Positions 36,874-48,100 of a stretch of 64,000 nt of DNA are shown piece by piece. Source of the DNA: Struthio camelus. Its lineage: Eukaryota > Chordata > Aves > Struthioniformes > Struthionidae. The notes beneath the pieces were generated by a model that ran no database searches, was not told where the DNA came from, and saw only the letters and a program-made list of their open reading frames with translations. Position 1 is the stretch's first letter. Every line of letters starts with the position of its first letter. Position numbers and translations under genes: made by a program. The stretch is from the NCBI RefSeq assembly GCF_040807025.1, contig NC_090981.1, positions 12,501 through 76,500 of the forward strand, read 5' to 3'.

Positions 36874-37054
36874 TCATCTCCGCACCAGCGTTCGTCGGTC
36901 CTTTGGGGAAGGGTTAGCTCCCGCTGCTGCCCTTGACGTGGCAGGTGTCTGAGTAGCTGACAGCCTATCCCCTCTACTTTTACCTTCAGGGATAGGATTC
37001 AGCTCTGACAGGTGAGAGGATCTTTGATCTCTGATCTTGCCTGTCTTTGCCTGT
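36874..37054 (-). CDS. Candidate 3'-terminal exon, unidentified minus-strand gene
   Basis: Minus strand: acceptor TAGTGCAG at about 37,055, then 1 + 59 codons and TGA at 36,874-36,876. The product begins QAKTGKIRDQRSSHLSELNP and ends KDRRTLVRR: hydrophilic and basic, with SATQTPATS in the middle. An AATAAA follows at a normal distance. There is no initiator ATG in this stretch, as expected for a last exon. I do not recognise the protein. Sixty open codons can occur by chance, so this stays tentative. Confidence 0.33.
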
Positions 37055-37309
37055 CTGCACTACTGCCCTACACCAGACTAGAGCCCTGCAAGACACTTTC
37101 ACAGCTCTCACCTCACCTGTCACATCACCACTGTGTGATGGGCCTGCGCCTTATCAAATCCCGACCTCAGGTCAGTGCACAAAGCTGAACGCTGGGTACA
37201 GGGGAAGGTTACAAACCCCAAAGAAGGGTTCACAGCCTGCTGCTTAGGCTTCAGGGCTTACAGTTTATTATCTAAGGATGTAGCCCTTGTTGTTTATCAG
37301 TAAGGCATA

Positions 37310-37690
37310 AGGAAAAGAGGGATAGGGAGACAAATAGATGGATGGGGAGCTGAACAGAGGGTTGGAAATAGAAAGAAAAGGCTGGAGAGGTGGACAGAGG
37401 GCTGGAAAGATACGATGAGACAGACGAGCGGCAGAGAGATGGGGAGCCAGACAGAGGAACAGCAGGATGGTAGTGGGATAGGGAGGGGAAGAGGATAATG
37501 GAGAGCTGGATAGAGTGATAGGGAGCCAGTTGGAGGGAGGAAGCTATTGACAGAGGGATGGAAAGAGTACAAGAGAGATGAGGAGCTGGGCAGGAGCGAG
37601 TAGCTAAACAAAGGGATGGGGTACTGAACAGAGCTATGGGGAAAGAAAGAGAAAGATGGAGAGCTGGACAGAGGGACAGCAAGAGGAACT
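37310..37690. repeat. Degenerate purine-rich minisatellite
   Basis: About 380 bp in which 'GATGGGGAGCTGGACAGAGG'-like units recur every ~30 bp with many changes (37,345; 37,440; 37,500; 37,575; 37,657). The plus strand is almost entirely purine. It is unrelated in length to the 80-bp satellite but shares its purine skew. Confidence 0.7.
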
Positions 37691-37889
37691 GGATGGATCC
37701 AGACAGCCCAGAACAGCCCTCAACACACTCCAGTTCCACTCACCTGCTGAGCATGCAGAGCTCTCTGCGCACTGCTGTGCCCAAAGTCCACTTGTGGGCC
37801 TGGTTGCATATACCCCTACAGCTCCAGACTGTCTGTGTCTGCAAGAGCAAGGGTGCACCCACGGGCCCACGGTTCCTGAGGAGGAACCT

Positions 37890-38200
37890 TGTGTTCAGTC
37901 ATGGTATTTTACTATTCCTCATGCATTAGCCCCTTTCAGACCTTCATATGCACATGCTTAAGCCCAAATTCTCTCAGCCCTTAACAACTTCAGTACTCAT
38001 AGCACCTAGTTTTTCCACGCTCTCAAATCTTCCTTGCTCTCCCCTGTCTTGTTTGAAAACTCTCCCAGACCCCTCCTGTACATACATGCTTCCTTAAAAC
38101 AGTATCACCAAAATCAACAAAATAGGTTGAGCTTCAAGTTGCCGGCCCTTGGAACATTATCCTGCAAATGAATCAAACCACCAAGGTCACTGGGAGATTC
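37890..38200 (+). repeat. Diverged dispersed repeat, copy A
   Basis: About 300 bp that resembles 41,015-41,330 by eye: TGGTATTnTACT, CACATGCTTAA(G/C)CC, CCCTCCTGTACATACATGCTT versus CCTCCTATACGTGGATGCTT, and CCTGCAAA versus CCTGCCAAA. A further matching pair lies at 39,920-40,015 and 42,543-42,640. It could be two copies of an old transposon or an old segmental duplication. Confidence 0.5.
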
Positions 38201-38670
38201 TTGTTTTAGAGTTTTTTTTCTCCAAAGCTTTAATTATGGTTTCCTAGCCTGGGCAAATGCAGATCCTCCCTTAATCATTGTAACACTTTTTATTCTGTGG
38301 TCCCAAGTTACTGTTACTACATTAAGCAGCAAAGCAAGGCAAAGACAGGTGGGGTCACAGGTTACCCATCTAGCCACAAAAATTCTTATTTTAGGCCTCA
38401 CTGGTTACTACAGGTAAATAGACCAAAATAAAGCTCCAAACAGGCAGGTGAGGCTTCACACAGACCTTGTGGCCCTGCTAGCAACACCAATGCCATAGTG
38501 ACTGGGCTACCAGTCGCTATTCCCCCTCTCCTTTGCTGGTCCATGAATTGTGGCTTATTACTCACAAGTCCAGTAAGGACACGGCCAAAAGTTCTTCATC
38601 AGGACCAGGCAGAGAACCTTTCCACTGGCATTTGGATTCTCCTGGCTGCTCTTGACGCGCTGTAACTTAC

Positions 38671-38739
38671 AAAGGTCTGAGGGTGGTAGCCTGTAGTTCT
38701 TCATGGCAGCATGTAGTCGTTCCCCGATGTTCTGAATGC
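38671..38739 (-). CDS. Candidate internal exon, unidentified
   Basis: 69 bp on the minus strand between a GCTAG acceptor and the strong donor CTTT/GTAAGT, giving 22 codons (IQNIGERLHAAMKNYRLPPS and two more). The frame stays open for another 37 codons past the donor. The amino-acid composition looks helical and protein-like. It could belong to the same gene as 36,874-37,054, but the phases are not compatible without another exon between. Not recognised. Confidence 0.3.
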
Positions 38740-39036
38740 CTAGCATTAACACAATTTATAAACACAAAAATACTACCACTATAGGGTGTAAAGTCAAGCT
38801 AAAATTTCTGCAACCAAAGAAAACCTCTCCGTGTCTGACAGAATGAGCCATATGCATCAGTGCCTATAGCTCAAGGCTAGCAACCCCTCCCAGGTGACGT
38901 TCTTCTGGCAGGCTGCGTGTCTGAACTCCTCTGTCTTGCTTATGAGTCTCCGTTGGGGCATTATAACTTTGTCAGCCAGTGCTTGTTGATGGAGGCATGG
39001 TAAAATCCATCACCCTACAAAAGTATAAAGCAAAGC

Positions 39037-39052
39037 GGGGGGGGGGGGGGGG
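39037..39052. repeat. Homopolymer G16
   Basis: Sixteen consecutive G on the plus strand. Confidence 0.9.
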
Positions 39053-41014
39053 AAGCTCTGCAGAAAATCATAAGACACCAAACTTGTTTATAAGTACAAA
39101 AGCAGGTCTAACACACACAAGCAAGGTAAATGATAATATGCAAGCCACAAATACCACTTCCCCCAACTCCCCTTTTGGAAGCTATGACAACATTTGGGTT
39201 GCTGTGAAAGGGAAGCTAGACTAAGTAGCTGCTAGAGTTTAATCTTTCAGAAGCCTTCTGTGTCCACATTTTTGACACAACTGCGCTCTGCCCCTCATTC
39301 AACTCAGATGCACAGAAGATCCACTTCTTGTAACACTTGCACAGTAACTCCCCCTTGTTAAGATCAGTGCTCACTGTGCCACCTGGATAGAGGATACTCT
39401 GCTGCCTATTCATTTCCCTGACATTAGCTATTTTAGAGGAAATTGAGCAGATTGGACTGCATCTGTGCCATCAAAGGTAAAAGTCTCAAAGACAGTTACA
39501 ACTCAGATTGCTGCTAAACAGTCTTTCTCACAGCCGGAGAATTTTTGCTCTGGCCCCAAAGGGGACGTAGGGATGATGCTACTGGCACCCACTTCCCCCC
39601 TACTGCTGTTTTGTAGCAGCGCTGCTCCCACGGTATCAGTAGATGTGGGAATCCTTACTGAAAAAGGCTTGCCTTGTCCTGGGAATTTGAGGGCAGGAGA
39701 TTTTTACAGCCACTTCTTTCAATTTAGTGAAAGCAGCGTCATGTTCCTTGTTCCAGCTCCATTCCTGACTCCTTTCCTGTAATTCTCACCACAGTCTGCT
39801 GATACCACTAAAGCTATGTTAACATTGCTGCAAGAATTTAAATCCTCCTGAAATTGCCCTAAGTTGGAACTGATGAGAAGGAGCCTTAATTCCACAAAGC
39901 TTTAACCTTTCCTCTACCTACCTGTCTTCCTGTTTTCCCAAACACAATTCCCATGTAATTAACCTCAGGTTGCACCAATTGAGCCTTCCTGAAATTGACC
40001 TCTCAATTTTATAATTCAGATGCTTCTGTTTCTCACTTCCTCTTCAGGAACTCTGGTCACTTGACTATCATTCCCCTAAGATAATAAGTTGCTGTCTTGT
40101 AGTTCATAAAATATGAGCTTTCAGAGATACATAAAGTCACACACAGAAAAATATACATATGCAGCATACTTTTCGTAACACATACAGACCTTCTGTTATA
40201 TGTTCACGATCTATTATCTTGATCACTATTCATAGGGATCCTTCCTTAACAGGAGGAATAGGGTTTCTCTTGTTGGGAGATGGAGACAGCTTTCAGTTGG
40301 ATCTATTTGATTTTATTACTTCAGCTCGTTTATGTTTTTCTGGTCTCTTCAACTTCAGCCATAGCAATTAATCTAAAAAGTATTATATCTGTCTCTTTTT
40401 GTACATGCATATAAGATAACAACACCAAACAGAAACAACCAAAGCAAAGCTCGGCCAGATACAGTTAACAATATCCACATGGTAGGGTTATTTAGTCCCC
40501 AGTCCTGCCTCTAGGAGGCCGAAATAACAAACACTCATTATCAAGTTACCCATGCCAGAACACCTCCTGCCAGAACATCTCCTACTGTAGCAGTTTCTGG
40601 TGATATCAAGGGTCCACTGCATTTTTGCTTCCTTGTTTCATCCAGTCCCTTAGGTATTTATCACAAAAAACTGCTCATCCATCTTTTCTTTGTCAGCATT
40701 TGCTATCATTGCTTCCATCTCTATAACAGAGAGAAACTTGCATTTTACCTTCAATGAAGCACTCTAGGTTTATGCATGTTCTTTTTCTCTTTACCATATT
40801 TTTTCCCCTCCCCTCTTTTCCTTAAAGGAAAACTGGGAGAATCACAGCACTTGCCACCTTAACACAGTCTCACAGTCTTTACCCTGTAAGTATGATGGCA
40901 AATGCTGTGTTAACTGTTTGGAAAGATTACATACAGCAGTTAGAACTAGGTTATTAGACAGGGAGGCATGTCACCTAATACTTACCTACACCATCTTCCA
41001 TGAAACGTTATGTT
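39053..41014. other. Unassigned intergenic sequence
   Basis: No gene supported. The plus-strand 105-codon frame near 39,465 and the minus-strand 65-codon frame near 39,216 lack splice context and recognisable similarity. Contains half of the second matching pair of diverged repeat sequence (39,920-40,015). Confidence 0.5.
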
Positions 41015-41330
41015 TACTCTGGTTTGGTATTACTGTACTGTCCAGTATCCTTTCTCAAACCCTTGTATACACATGCTTAACCCACGATCCTCTCAAATTT
41101 TAACTGCATGGAAGAATAAGAGCATTTAATTTGCCTGCCTCTGTTTCAAACCTATTACCTTTTTGATAGATCTCCTAGATTCCTCCTATACGTGGATGCT
41201 TACCTCAAAGGTGATGACCAAAGTGAACAACTGGATCACTAGTTCTAGGCTTCTTCTCTTCACGATGCCCTCCTTCAGTGGATTACCCTGCCAAACAAAG
41301 CAAAAAGACCAACAAGGCTGCAAGGGTATC
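41015..41330 (+). repeat. Diverged dispersed repeat, copy B
   Basis: Partner of 37,890-38,200, about 3.1 kb downstream in the same orientation, with many substitutions and small indels. The spacing and orientation also suit two old LTRs, but I see no recognisable gag/pol frame between them. Confidence 0.5.
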
Positions 41331-42837
41331 AGATTTTTGGACTGCTTCTCTAAGGCTTTCAGGGTGATTGACATAACCCCTGCTCTTTACATTACTCAAA
41401 GCTACATTCATCTACTACTTAGGACTAACCTGTTTCTATTTTAAGAGGGGATTGTTGTTTGTTTAAACTTTACATATAGTCTGTAATCTGCTATGCATCA
41501 TCTCTAGCCCCTTCTGCTTTCACAACACTTTTGGTAATTAAAGGTGTTAATTAATAGCACCCATTGTCCTACAGGCTGGAGTAACGCATCTCCTTCTCTA
41601 AAGACATGCCTAAAACCCACACTTTTTCCCCTATAGTACAGTTGGGGCTTCCCCTAGCCCTTCAGTGTTCTCTTAGGCTTTTCCTGAGCCTCTTTTTTTT
41701 TTTAGGTTATTCCTTAGCCTGCAATTTCATGTTAATGTTCTCCTTTAGCATTGCACACAGCACAGTTATTGCAGACCAGCTGCATTTAGAGAGCCCTCAT
41801 GCACACACAGAGGGCTCAGAAAAAGAGAGAGAAAAATCTGTTTATCATTTGTGCATGTTCTTCACCAAAAAGTGCTGTAAATTCTCCTTTCTATAAAGCA
41901 GGACTGAGTCAAGGGGGAGACAGATCACACCCCATATTTATTAGGGCACCTCATTGCTGTGGGGACAGGGTCTGGGAGCAGTTTTAGGATTGCTTGGGGA
42001 CAGAGCTTAGGGGAAGGCCTAGAGCCAGTGACAATGTTGCAGCAGGGTTTGGAGGCATTTTGGGATCTGTGGGGGCAGGATTTGTGGGTGGTTTCATGGC
42101 TTTGGGGGAAGCTGGTTGCAGAAAGGGTGGGAATCTGCAGGGCCCTCAGGCCAGGGGTGCCATCCCAGATGCGTACTGAGCACATAGAAGTGCTGCATGT
42201 GGCTGTCAGTTTTGCAGGAGGAGCTGCTGGTCTAGTATCCCATCAGAAAAAAAAAATTGTGAGGGACCCCAAGTCCCAGACAAGAGGCATCAGGCTGCTG
42301 TGCCACTGCCAGAGACATCCACACCCCTGTGCAGCATACAAGTGCCTGGGGTGTGGATGTCAGGGCAACAGAAGAGCCATTGACACATACTGGACTAGGG
42401 AACCACACAGCTTTGGGGCAGCCATACAGGAGGGCACAGGGCTTAGTGAGGCTCAGCAGGGGTTTCAATGAGTTGGTGCCTAGGTTACCACACTATGCCT
42501 GGGGCTGAAGGAGGCCCCAGGGTGCCTGGGAGTTTTTTCCTTCTATCCATCTCCTTGTCTCCCTAGCTACAATTCTCAAGTAAATAACTTAGGGCTACTT
42601 TAAGTGTGCCTGACTCAAATTGACCTTAAACATGGTTTTGAACTGTACCCTGGGGCATGCCTGCCACAACAGGAGCTATCCTTTGTGCCACCTCCCCACC
42701 CCTCCCAGCTGTGTCCAGGGATAGTCAAACCCAAGCCCCTTCCACCCCACACCTCCACACAACAGGAAGCACCAACACAGAAAAAGACTCCACATAGGGC
42801 TCTACACTTTCTCTCCCTTCTGATTGTAATGTTAGGG
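41331..42837. other. Unassigned, partly G-rich sequence
   Basis: From 41,915 to 42,470 the plus strand is G-rich ('GGGGACAGGGTCTGGGAGCAG', 'GGGGGCAGGATTTGTGGG') and gives a 170-codon frame of low-complexity type. I see no splice sites or family resemblance and do not call it a gene. The second repeat pair (42,543-42,640) lies here. Confidence 0.45.
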
Positions 42838-43140
42838 CACAAGAGGGGTCCTAAGGGAACCAACAGCCAAGAAAAAGCCTCTGGGGAACAATTTTGGCCA
42901 AAAGAGGGATCCAGAGTAGACTAGAGGGCTGCAAAGAGGGCTGGAGGGCCAAAGGAGGACTCTAGAGGGCTTCTGAAGGGACTAGACAGGGTTAAAGGGG
43001 CTGCAGGTCCAAAAGACAGCTCTGGGGCTCAAAGATGACGGGAAGGAGAGTCCAGAGCACACTAGAGGGGTGTGCTAAGAGGTCTAGGGGACCAGCAGAG
43101 GTCTGTGGGGGAAGATAAAAGGCCAGAAGAGGGAGCTGAC
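42838..43140 (+). repeat. Satellite-related island, left part
   Basis: Three to four diverged monomers of the large array ('GGGGTCCTAAGGGAACCAAC', 'GAGGGCTGGAGGGCCAAAGG', 'GTCCAAAAGACAGCTCTGGG') in the same orientation, about 9.2 kb beyond the array end. Continues at 43,669 after the LTR. Confidence 0.75.
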
Positions 43141-43668
43141 TGTTAGAGAAGGAACTTTTAACTGATTTAGCTTCAGCACTGTTAGAGAAGGAAAGTGTAG
43201 CTGACTAAGCTTCAGCTTAGCATAAGTCCAACTCTTGCTTACTGTAAGAGCCTAAAGTAGATGAAGCCTGCAGGCCTCAAGGCCAAACTGCCAATGAACT
43301 TGAGAAACTTTTGCAGTTACATCAGCACTGATTAAAACCAGCTAATAAAGATACCAAAGCTAGCTAATGAGGATACAAAGTAGAATGCAAGAGACAAGAT
43401 GGGATGCACCTGGGTTGTGGTTGACCTTTGAGAAGATAAGGGACTATGGGAAACAAGGACATGGCAACCAGCCTGGGATAAAGGCCCAGGCTGGGAAATA
43501 AAACTGTAAAGGGTATAATTACCCCAGAATTTCTTTGGGCAGGGTCCCTTCCTGGAGGCACCCAGCTTGAGCTGTTACTATGCTGTAACATCATTTAAAT
43601 AATTTTGCTGCTATACATGCATGAGACTTTGCTCCTCAGAAACCTAGGATCAAACTGTTTCCACAACA
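43141..43668 (+). mobile_element. Probable solo LTR of an endogenous retrovirus
   Basis: A 528-bp non-satellite segment sits inside the satellite island. It begins TGTTAGAG and ends CCACAACA, giving short TGTT...AACA termini. It contains AATAAA at 43,497-43,502 preceded by ATAAAGGCCC, consistent with U3-R-U5 order on the plus strand. The first 13 bases recur at 43,180, so the true 5' end may be 39 bp further in. I see no clear target-site duplication and no internal retroviral genes. Another non-autonomous element remains possible. Confidence 0.5.
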
Positions 43669-43905
43669 CCAAAGCAGAACAGAGGGCTGTCAAGGGGGCT
43701 GGAGGGCCAACACAGGGCTCCAGGGCATGACAAAGGGCCCCGGAAGGGTTCAGAGTGGACTAGAAGGGTCCTCAGGGGTCTAGAGGGCCAAGATATACCT
43801 CTGGGGCAGAAGGGAGACTGAAAGAGGAGCCCAGAGCGCACTAGAGGGGTGCTAAGGGGTCCATGTGGCCAAAAAAGTGACTCTGAAAAACAAGGAAGAC
43901 CTTTG
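43669..43905 (+). repeat. Satellite-related island, right part
   Basis: Monomers resume right after the inserted element ('CAAGGGGGCTGGAGGGCCAA', 'CTAGAGGGGTGCTAAGGGG') and fade out near 43,905 in AT-rich DNA. Confidence 0.75.
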
Positions 43906-44591
43906 AGTACAATTCAAATTAGATTGAGCTAAACATTGTTCTACTATGCCTGGCTTTCTTCTTCCCTGTCCATACTCAATTCTACAAGTACTGCTTCGCC
44001 TAATGATTTTGAAAGTGGTATTGGAAAAGCAAAGTTGCCTTACATTAGAGGCATCCCAGTAGCTCTAAGGTGACTCACAAGAAGCTAGTTAATCAGAGGT
44101 CTAGCTGTCAGCTCTGTAAACTACCTATGATCCTTTATTTTTTCAAAAACAATAAAATGCACAAGTTTGATCTCCTCTGAGGTTTTACAGAGAATAGCTT
44201 CAGAAAGAACCACAGGATTTTACTGTACCCTCCCCCTTCCCTCACTATTCATGGCAGCATCATGAACTACAAGAAGTTTTACATATAGTCCCCATCACCA
44301 GTAACATGCCTTTAGGTATCTCAGCTACTACACTGAGATCACCATCACCTTTGAAGCACATCAGCAGAAAAAGGACATGCCTGGGAAGAAGCACGAACCT
44401 GATCTGCTGCTTTTTCCCCAGACAGATACAAACTTCAGTCACTTGTATCCACCACTTAGGTCTTTAGAGAGGCTATTCTAGCATCTTGCTATTATCCAGC
44501 TTGCTAGTCTGCAAGCCCAAGATAACTGTACCTTGGTCTCAGCCTTAGAGGAAATAAAGTATTTTTCTCCCAAATTTAATAGAAAAGGCAA

Positions 44592-44597
44592 TTTATT
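44592..44597 (-). terminator. Poly(A) signal candidate for the borealin-family gene
   Basis: AATAAA on the minus strand about 445 bp downstream of the stop codon at 45,041. It is the first good hexamer I noticed in a plausible 3'-UTR position. Confidence 0.45.
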
Positions 44598-45040
44598 CTA
44601 ATAGCATTACATATTATAGGTAGAAAAATCTGTTCCTAACTTCCATTCTGTAAAGTAATGGAAGGAAGAAATTAGAGCAAGAACTAATCAGTCCCAAATG
44701 CAATGTTCCATATTTACAGAGGAACGTGAACATTAGATTTCATTTATGAGCATTTGCACCACTGCATGCTTGTGAGATGAACCTAGAAGGAAACAAGTTA
44801 ATCAGTACACAACTGCTTACCACTTCTGCCAGAAGTGGAAGAAATGTTCAGTTTTGATCCATTTTCTCAAAACACTGACAATAGTTCTCTTCCAACAAGA
44901 GAATTATCTGTAGTTCGGATCAAGCCAGATTGAGATAAAGCTATTCCCCTCCTTTCCTTCTCAGTTCATGCTTTTTCCTTGACCAGCAGCATGAGCAAAG
45001 ATACAAGACAGAGGGAGCTCAGTCCAGTGACTAACTACAG

Positions 45041-45172
45041 TTACAACGCAGCATTACAACTGCAGTTCATGACTGAAAATAGATTTACTGATAGCTTGTT
45101 CACAATTCCTTGTGCCTCTGCACTCAGGTAAAGATTCTTCTTGGTCAAGTCACATGGTCTTAAACAAATGCT
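45041..45172 (-). CDS. CDCA8: Borealin-family coding exon 7 (terminal)
   Basis: 132 bp including TAA (45,041-45,043), acceptor CCTCACAG. Residues 218-260: [12 protein letters not shown], then [19 protein letters not shown]; aligns with the family C terminus (LDPEALGNIKKLSNRLAQI in human). The last few residues (CNAAL) differ from the usual basic end. Confidence 0.82.
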   Translation of the reverse strand, partial: SICLRPCDLTKKNLYLSAEAQGIVNKLSVNLFSVMNCSCNAAL

Positions 45173-48100
45173 CTGTGAGGAAAACAGATCTCAGTCAGTA
45201 AACATACAGCAAAATATCAGTCTACATTCTGCTTAGACCAGCTTGAACAGCTCCTACTTCTGCCTAAGAACTTAAGGTTATTTTTAAGCTAGATCAATCC
45301 CAATCAATTGGGATGGCACAACTAAAGAGACAAGAACAGATGACCAGAAACAGCTTGAAGCCGATAGGTCCCCCCCAGAAGATATAAGCTATCCCTTTAG
45401 CATAGATTTTGCAGATTCACATTTCTGATTTACCTCCCCTCCTCCAACAGGGACTGAAATGAAGATATCATTGATGTCAGCAAGGGAGCTGCCATTGGCA
45501 GAGATGGTGTAAACATGTTCATTTAGTGCAGGTGTGTGCAAAGCTGGTGTCTTGAAAATTCTGAAACATTCCAAAGTTAAGTAGTTTTATTGCAGCTGAT
45601 AAAAGTGATCACAAGCAAGTTCAATGAGATTCTCTGATGGAAAGAGTTTAAAACCATTTTCTGTGTAATATAAGTACAACAGGAAGAGAGGCTCTACCTT
45701 GCAACTTGTTTCTGATATTCCTGAACATAGAAGTGTTAAGTGCTTGCTCATGCTCCCCTCTTTCTATAACTCTATTTTTTTAGCATTATAGATATATAAA
45801 CTATTATAACAGGAGAATAGTCTGAATCTGTTCAGACCTCACAGGCAGTCAGAGAATGTTCACTGAACAAGTAGGAAAGGAATTACAATTTGCACATAAT
45901 TTTACAGACAAGCTTTTTTGCAAGAAAGTAATTCACATAGAAGAAAAAATTATGAAGGCATGAAGTCTCAATGTCTAATCCTGACTCCACAGAAAACACT
46001 ATGGGTACCAGTCAAAAAAAATCTTCTCTGCTTCCATGATCCCATTCTAGTGTGGGAGTTTCAGATAATACTACACATGCTCTATTAAAAAGTTTCAAAA
46101 AAGCTAGGCAGGCCACACTGATCAAGTACTTAAACCCAAGGTCTTTCATTACAGATTCAAAGAGTCATCAAGGACCATTTTGCAAATAGACGACAGATAC
46201 AAAGAAAGTCTTACTGTTTGCTTTATGTATCAGAAGTTAACAGAGAAATAGAACACTAATCTGGAATAAAACTTGGTTGTGACAGTGGACACATCTCCCT
46301 GAGCACAGGCATCAATGTTACCAGTAGCTGCAGTGTTGTTTCTGCTTGATCTGCTAAAGAAAAAAATTCTGCTCTGAAGAATCATTTTCACAGATGTGCA
46401 AGCTCCTCATTCAAGGCTCTGATAAGACAGAGACCACTACAGAAAAATCAGAGGTTCTTACTGATTAAGGGCAAACCCCAAAGCTAGGAATAAGCTGATC
46501 CTCAGAGGAAAGGAAGTTGCCTGTCCTTCATTCACTGTCAAATCACTGATTGTTTCTACAGCATGGCATGCCTATGCATCAGTTAGGTGGAACAGAGTAT
46601 AATTTAGTAGCCTAAGAATTTTAGGAACAATAAACTTACTCTCCTTTTCTGAAGACCAGGGAAAAGGATATCTCCTAATACCTTTTACTTGTGCCTTTTG
46701 CTCTTGCTGAATGCGCTCCTTTGCTCTTGGTCACTGACACTTATTTTAGTGGGTGCCTTCACCTGAAACACATGACTCAATGAATCAATTATTTTGCTAT
46801 CACATGACAGTGAGCCCAATATGAATAAATGCTTCCATACAAAGCATCTGACTTAATAGCTTCCTTTATAATGCACAAAGCTTGAACCAAACATCATAGA
46901 CTTCTAATCATTCCTATTTTAATATTGTTCATATGTTCTCCCCCTCTCAGCTCTGCTGTAGAATATTAGAATGACACTGGACTATATGAACTTTTAATCT
47001 AACCCAGTACTGTCCATATAGTCATTAACGCCCAGAGCAAAAGCAGCAGAAGTTCGCATTGGTAAAGAATTTTCAACACAGTTAAAAATGTCTCTGCTAT
47101 AGGAATATCACTCTGTATACAGCCAAAAATGCATTAGCCCAGAGGGAAGGGATGGAAAGTGAGACCTTGCAGCTATGCAAAAGGCTACAATAGAAGCAGG
47201 GATCAGACAAGGCAGGGATAAAGCACATGCACCAAGCTAAGTAACTGCACTCTAAGAGCAAATGAAAACCAAGATGCCTATCACTAGACATTTCATGAGA
47301 CAGTGGCTGTTTTCAAGTCCCCTTTGAAGTGCCCTGGACAGCATTACGATAGCCATCATCTCAGTGAAATTGTTTACCTCTTGAGAATAGAGTCATGGTA
47401 AGGAATAGCTAATTACCTTGACAGTTCCTGGATTACTGTTTTCAGCTTCTAGTTCTGCAGGAGGTTGGTGATCAGGTTGTATGTTTTGTGCTTGAGGAAG
47501 TGAAGGAAGCTCTGCTTCTTCCCAAGTAGCTTCAATATCCTGTTTATAGTTTCCAGCTAAGAGGAGAAAGTGTTATCCAAGCTGAAAGCAATGAATCATC
47601 AGCTAGCAATTGGGTGAAAAAGTAAACAACTCAAGTATTTTCAGCAGCAATTTGCTCCTGAAATCCAAACCCCAATAAGAGTGGTTGACAGAACATTATT
47701 TTAAAAAAAATTTAAGAAAAATTAAGTAAAATTACTTCTGGTAACTGGAATAAAGGAAAATCATTTTCTTGCATTTAAGTATATTGAAGGCTGTAAGTAA
47801 GAGCAGAATTATCATTCACAGTACACAGACCATTGCTAGCTCTCATCTTACTGAAGTCATCAGAACACTTAAAAGCGAAAACCAACCTTCCTCAACAACA
47901 CTTAAAGGAATCTGGAGAAGTTCTGCTGTTAAGAAGGCCAAAGGGATCCTGGGGTGCATTAGGCAGAGTGTTGCCAGCAGGTCGAGGGAGGTGATCCTGC
48001 CCCTCTACTCAGCCCCGGGGAGGCCTCACCTGGAGTACTGTGTCCAGTTCTGGGCTCCCCAGTACAAGAGAGACGTGGCACTCCTGGAGAGAGTCCAGCG

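Noticed and set aside
37890-41330. Full endogenous retrovirus with the two diverged repeats as LTRs
   Set aside because: No gag/pol/env-like frame, primer-binding site or polypurine tract seen between them.
41959-42471. 170-codon plus-strand frame
   Set aside because: G-rich low-complexity translation without splice signals or recognisable family.
46621-46680. 9-bp micro-exon after TTCAG with donor GAGA/GTAAGT on the minus strand
   Set aside because: It lies only ~36 bp from the exon 4 donor, too close for an intron, and phase and homology work without it.
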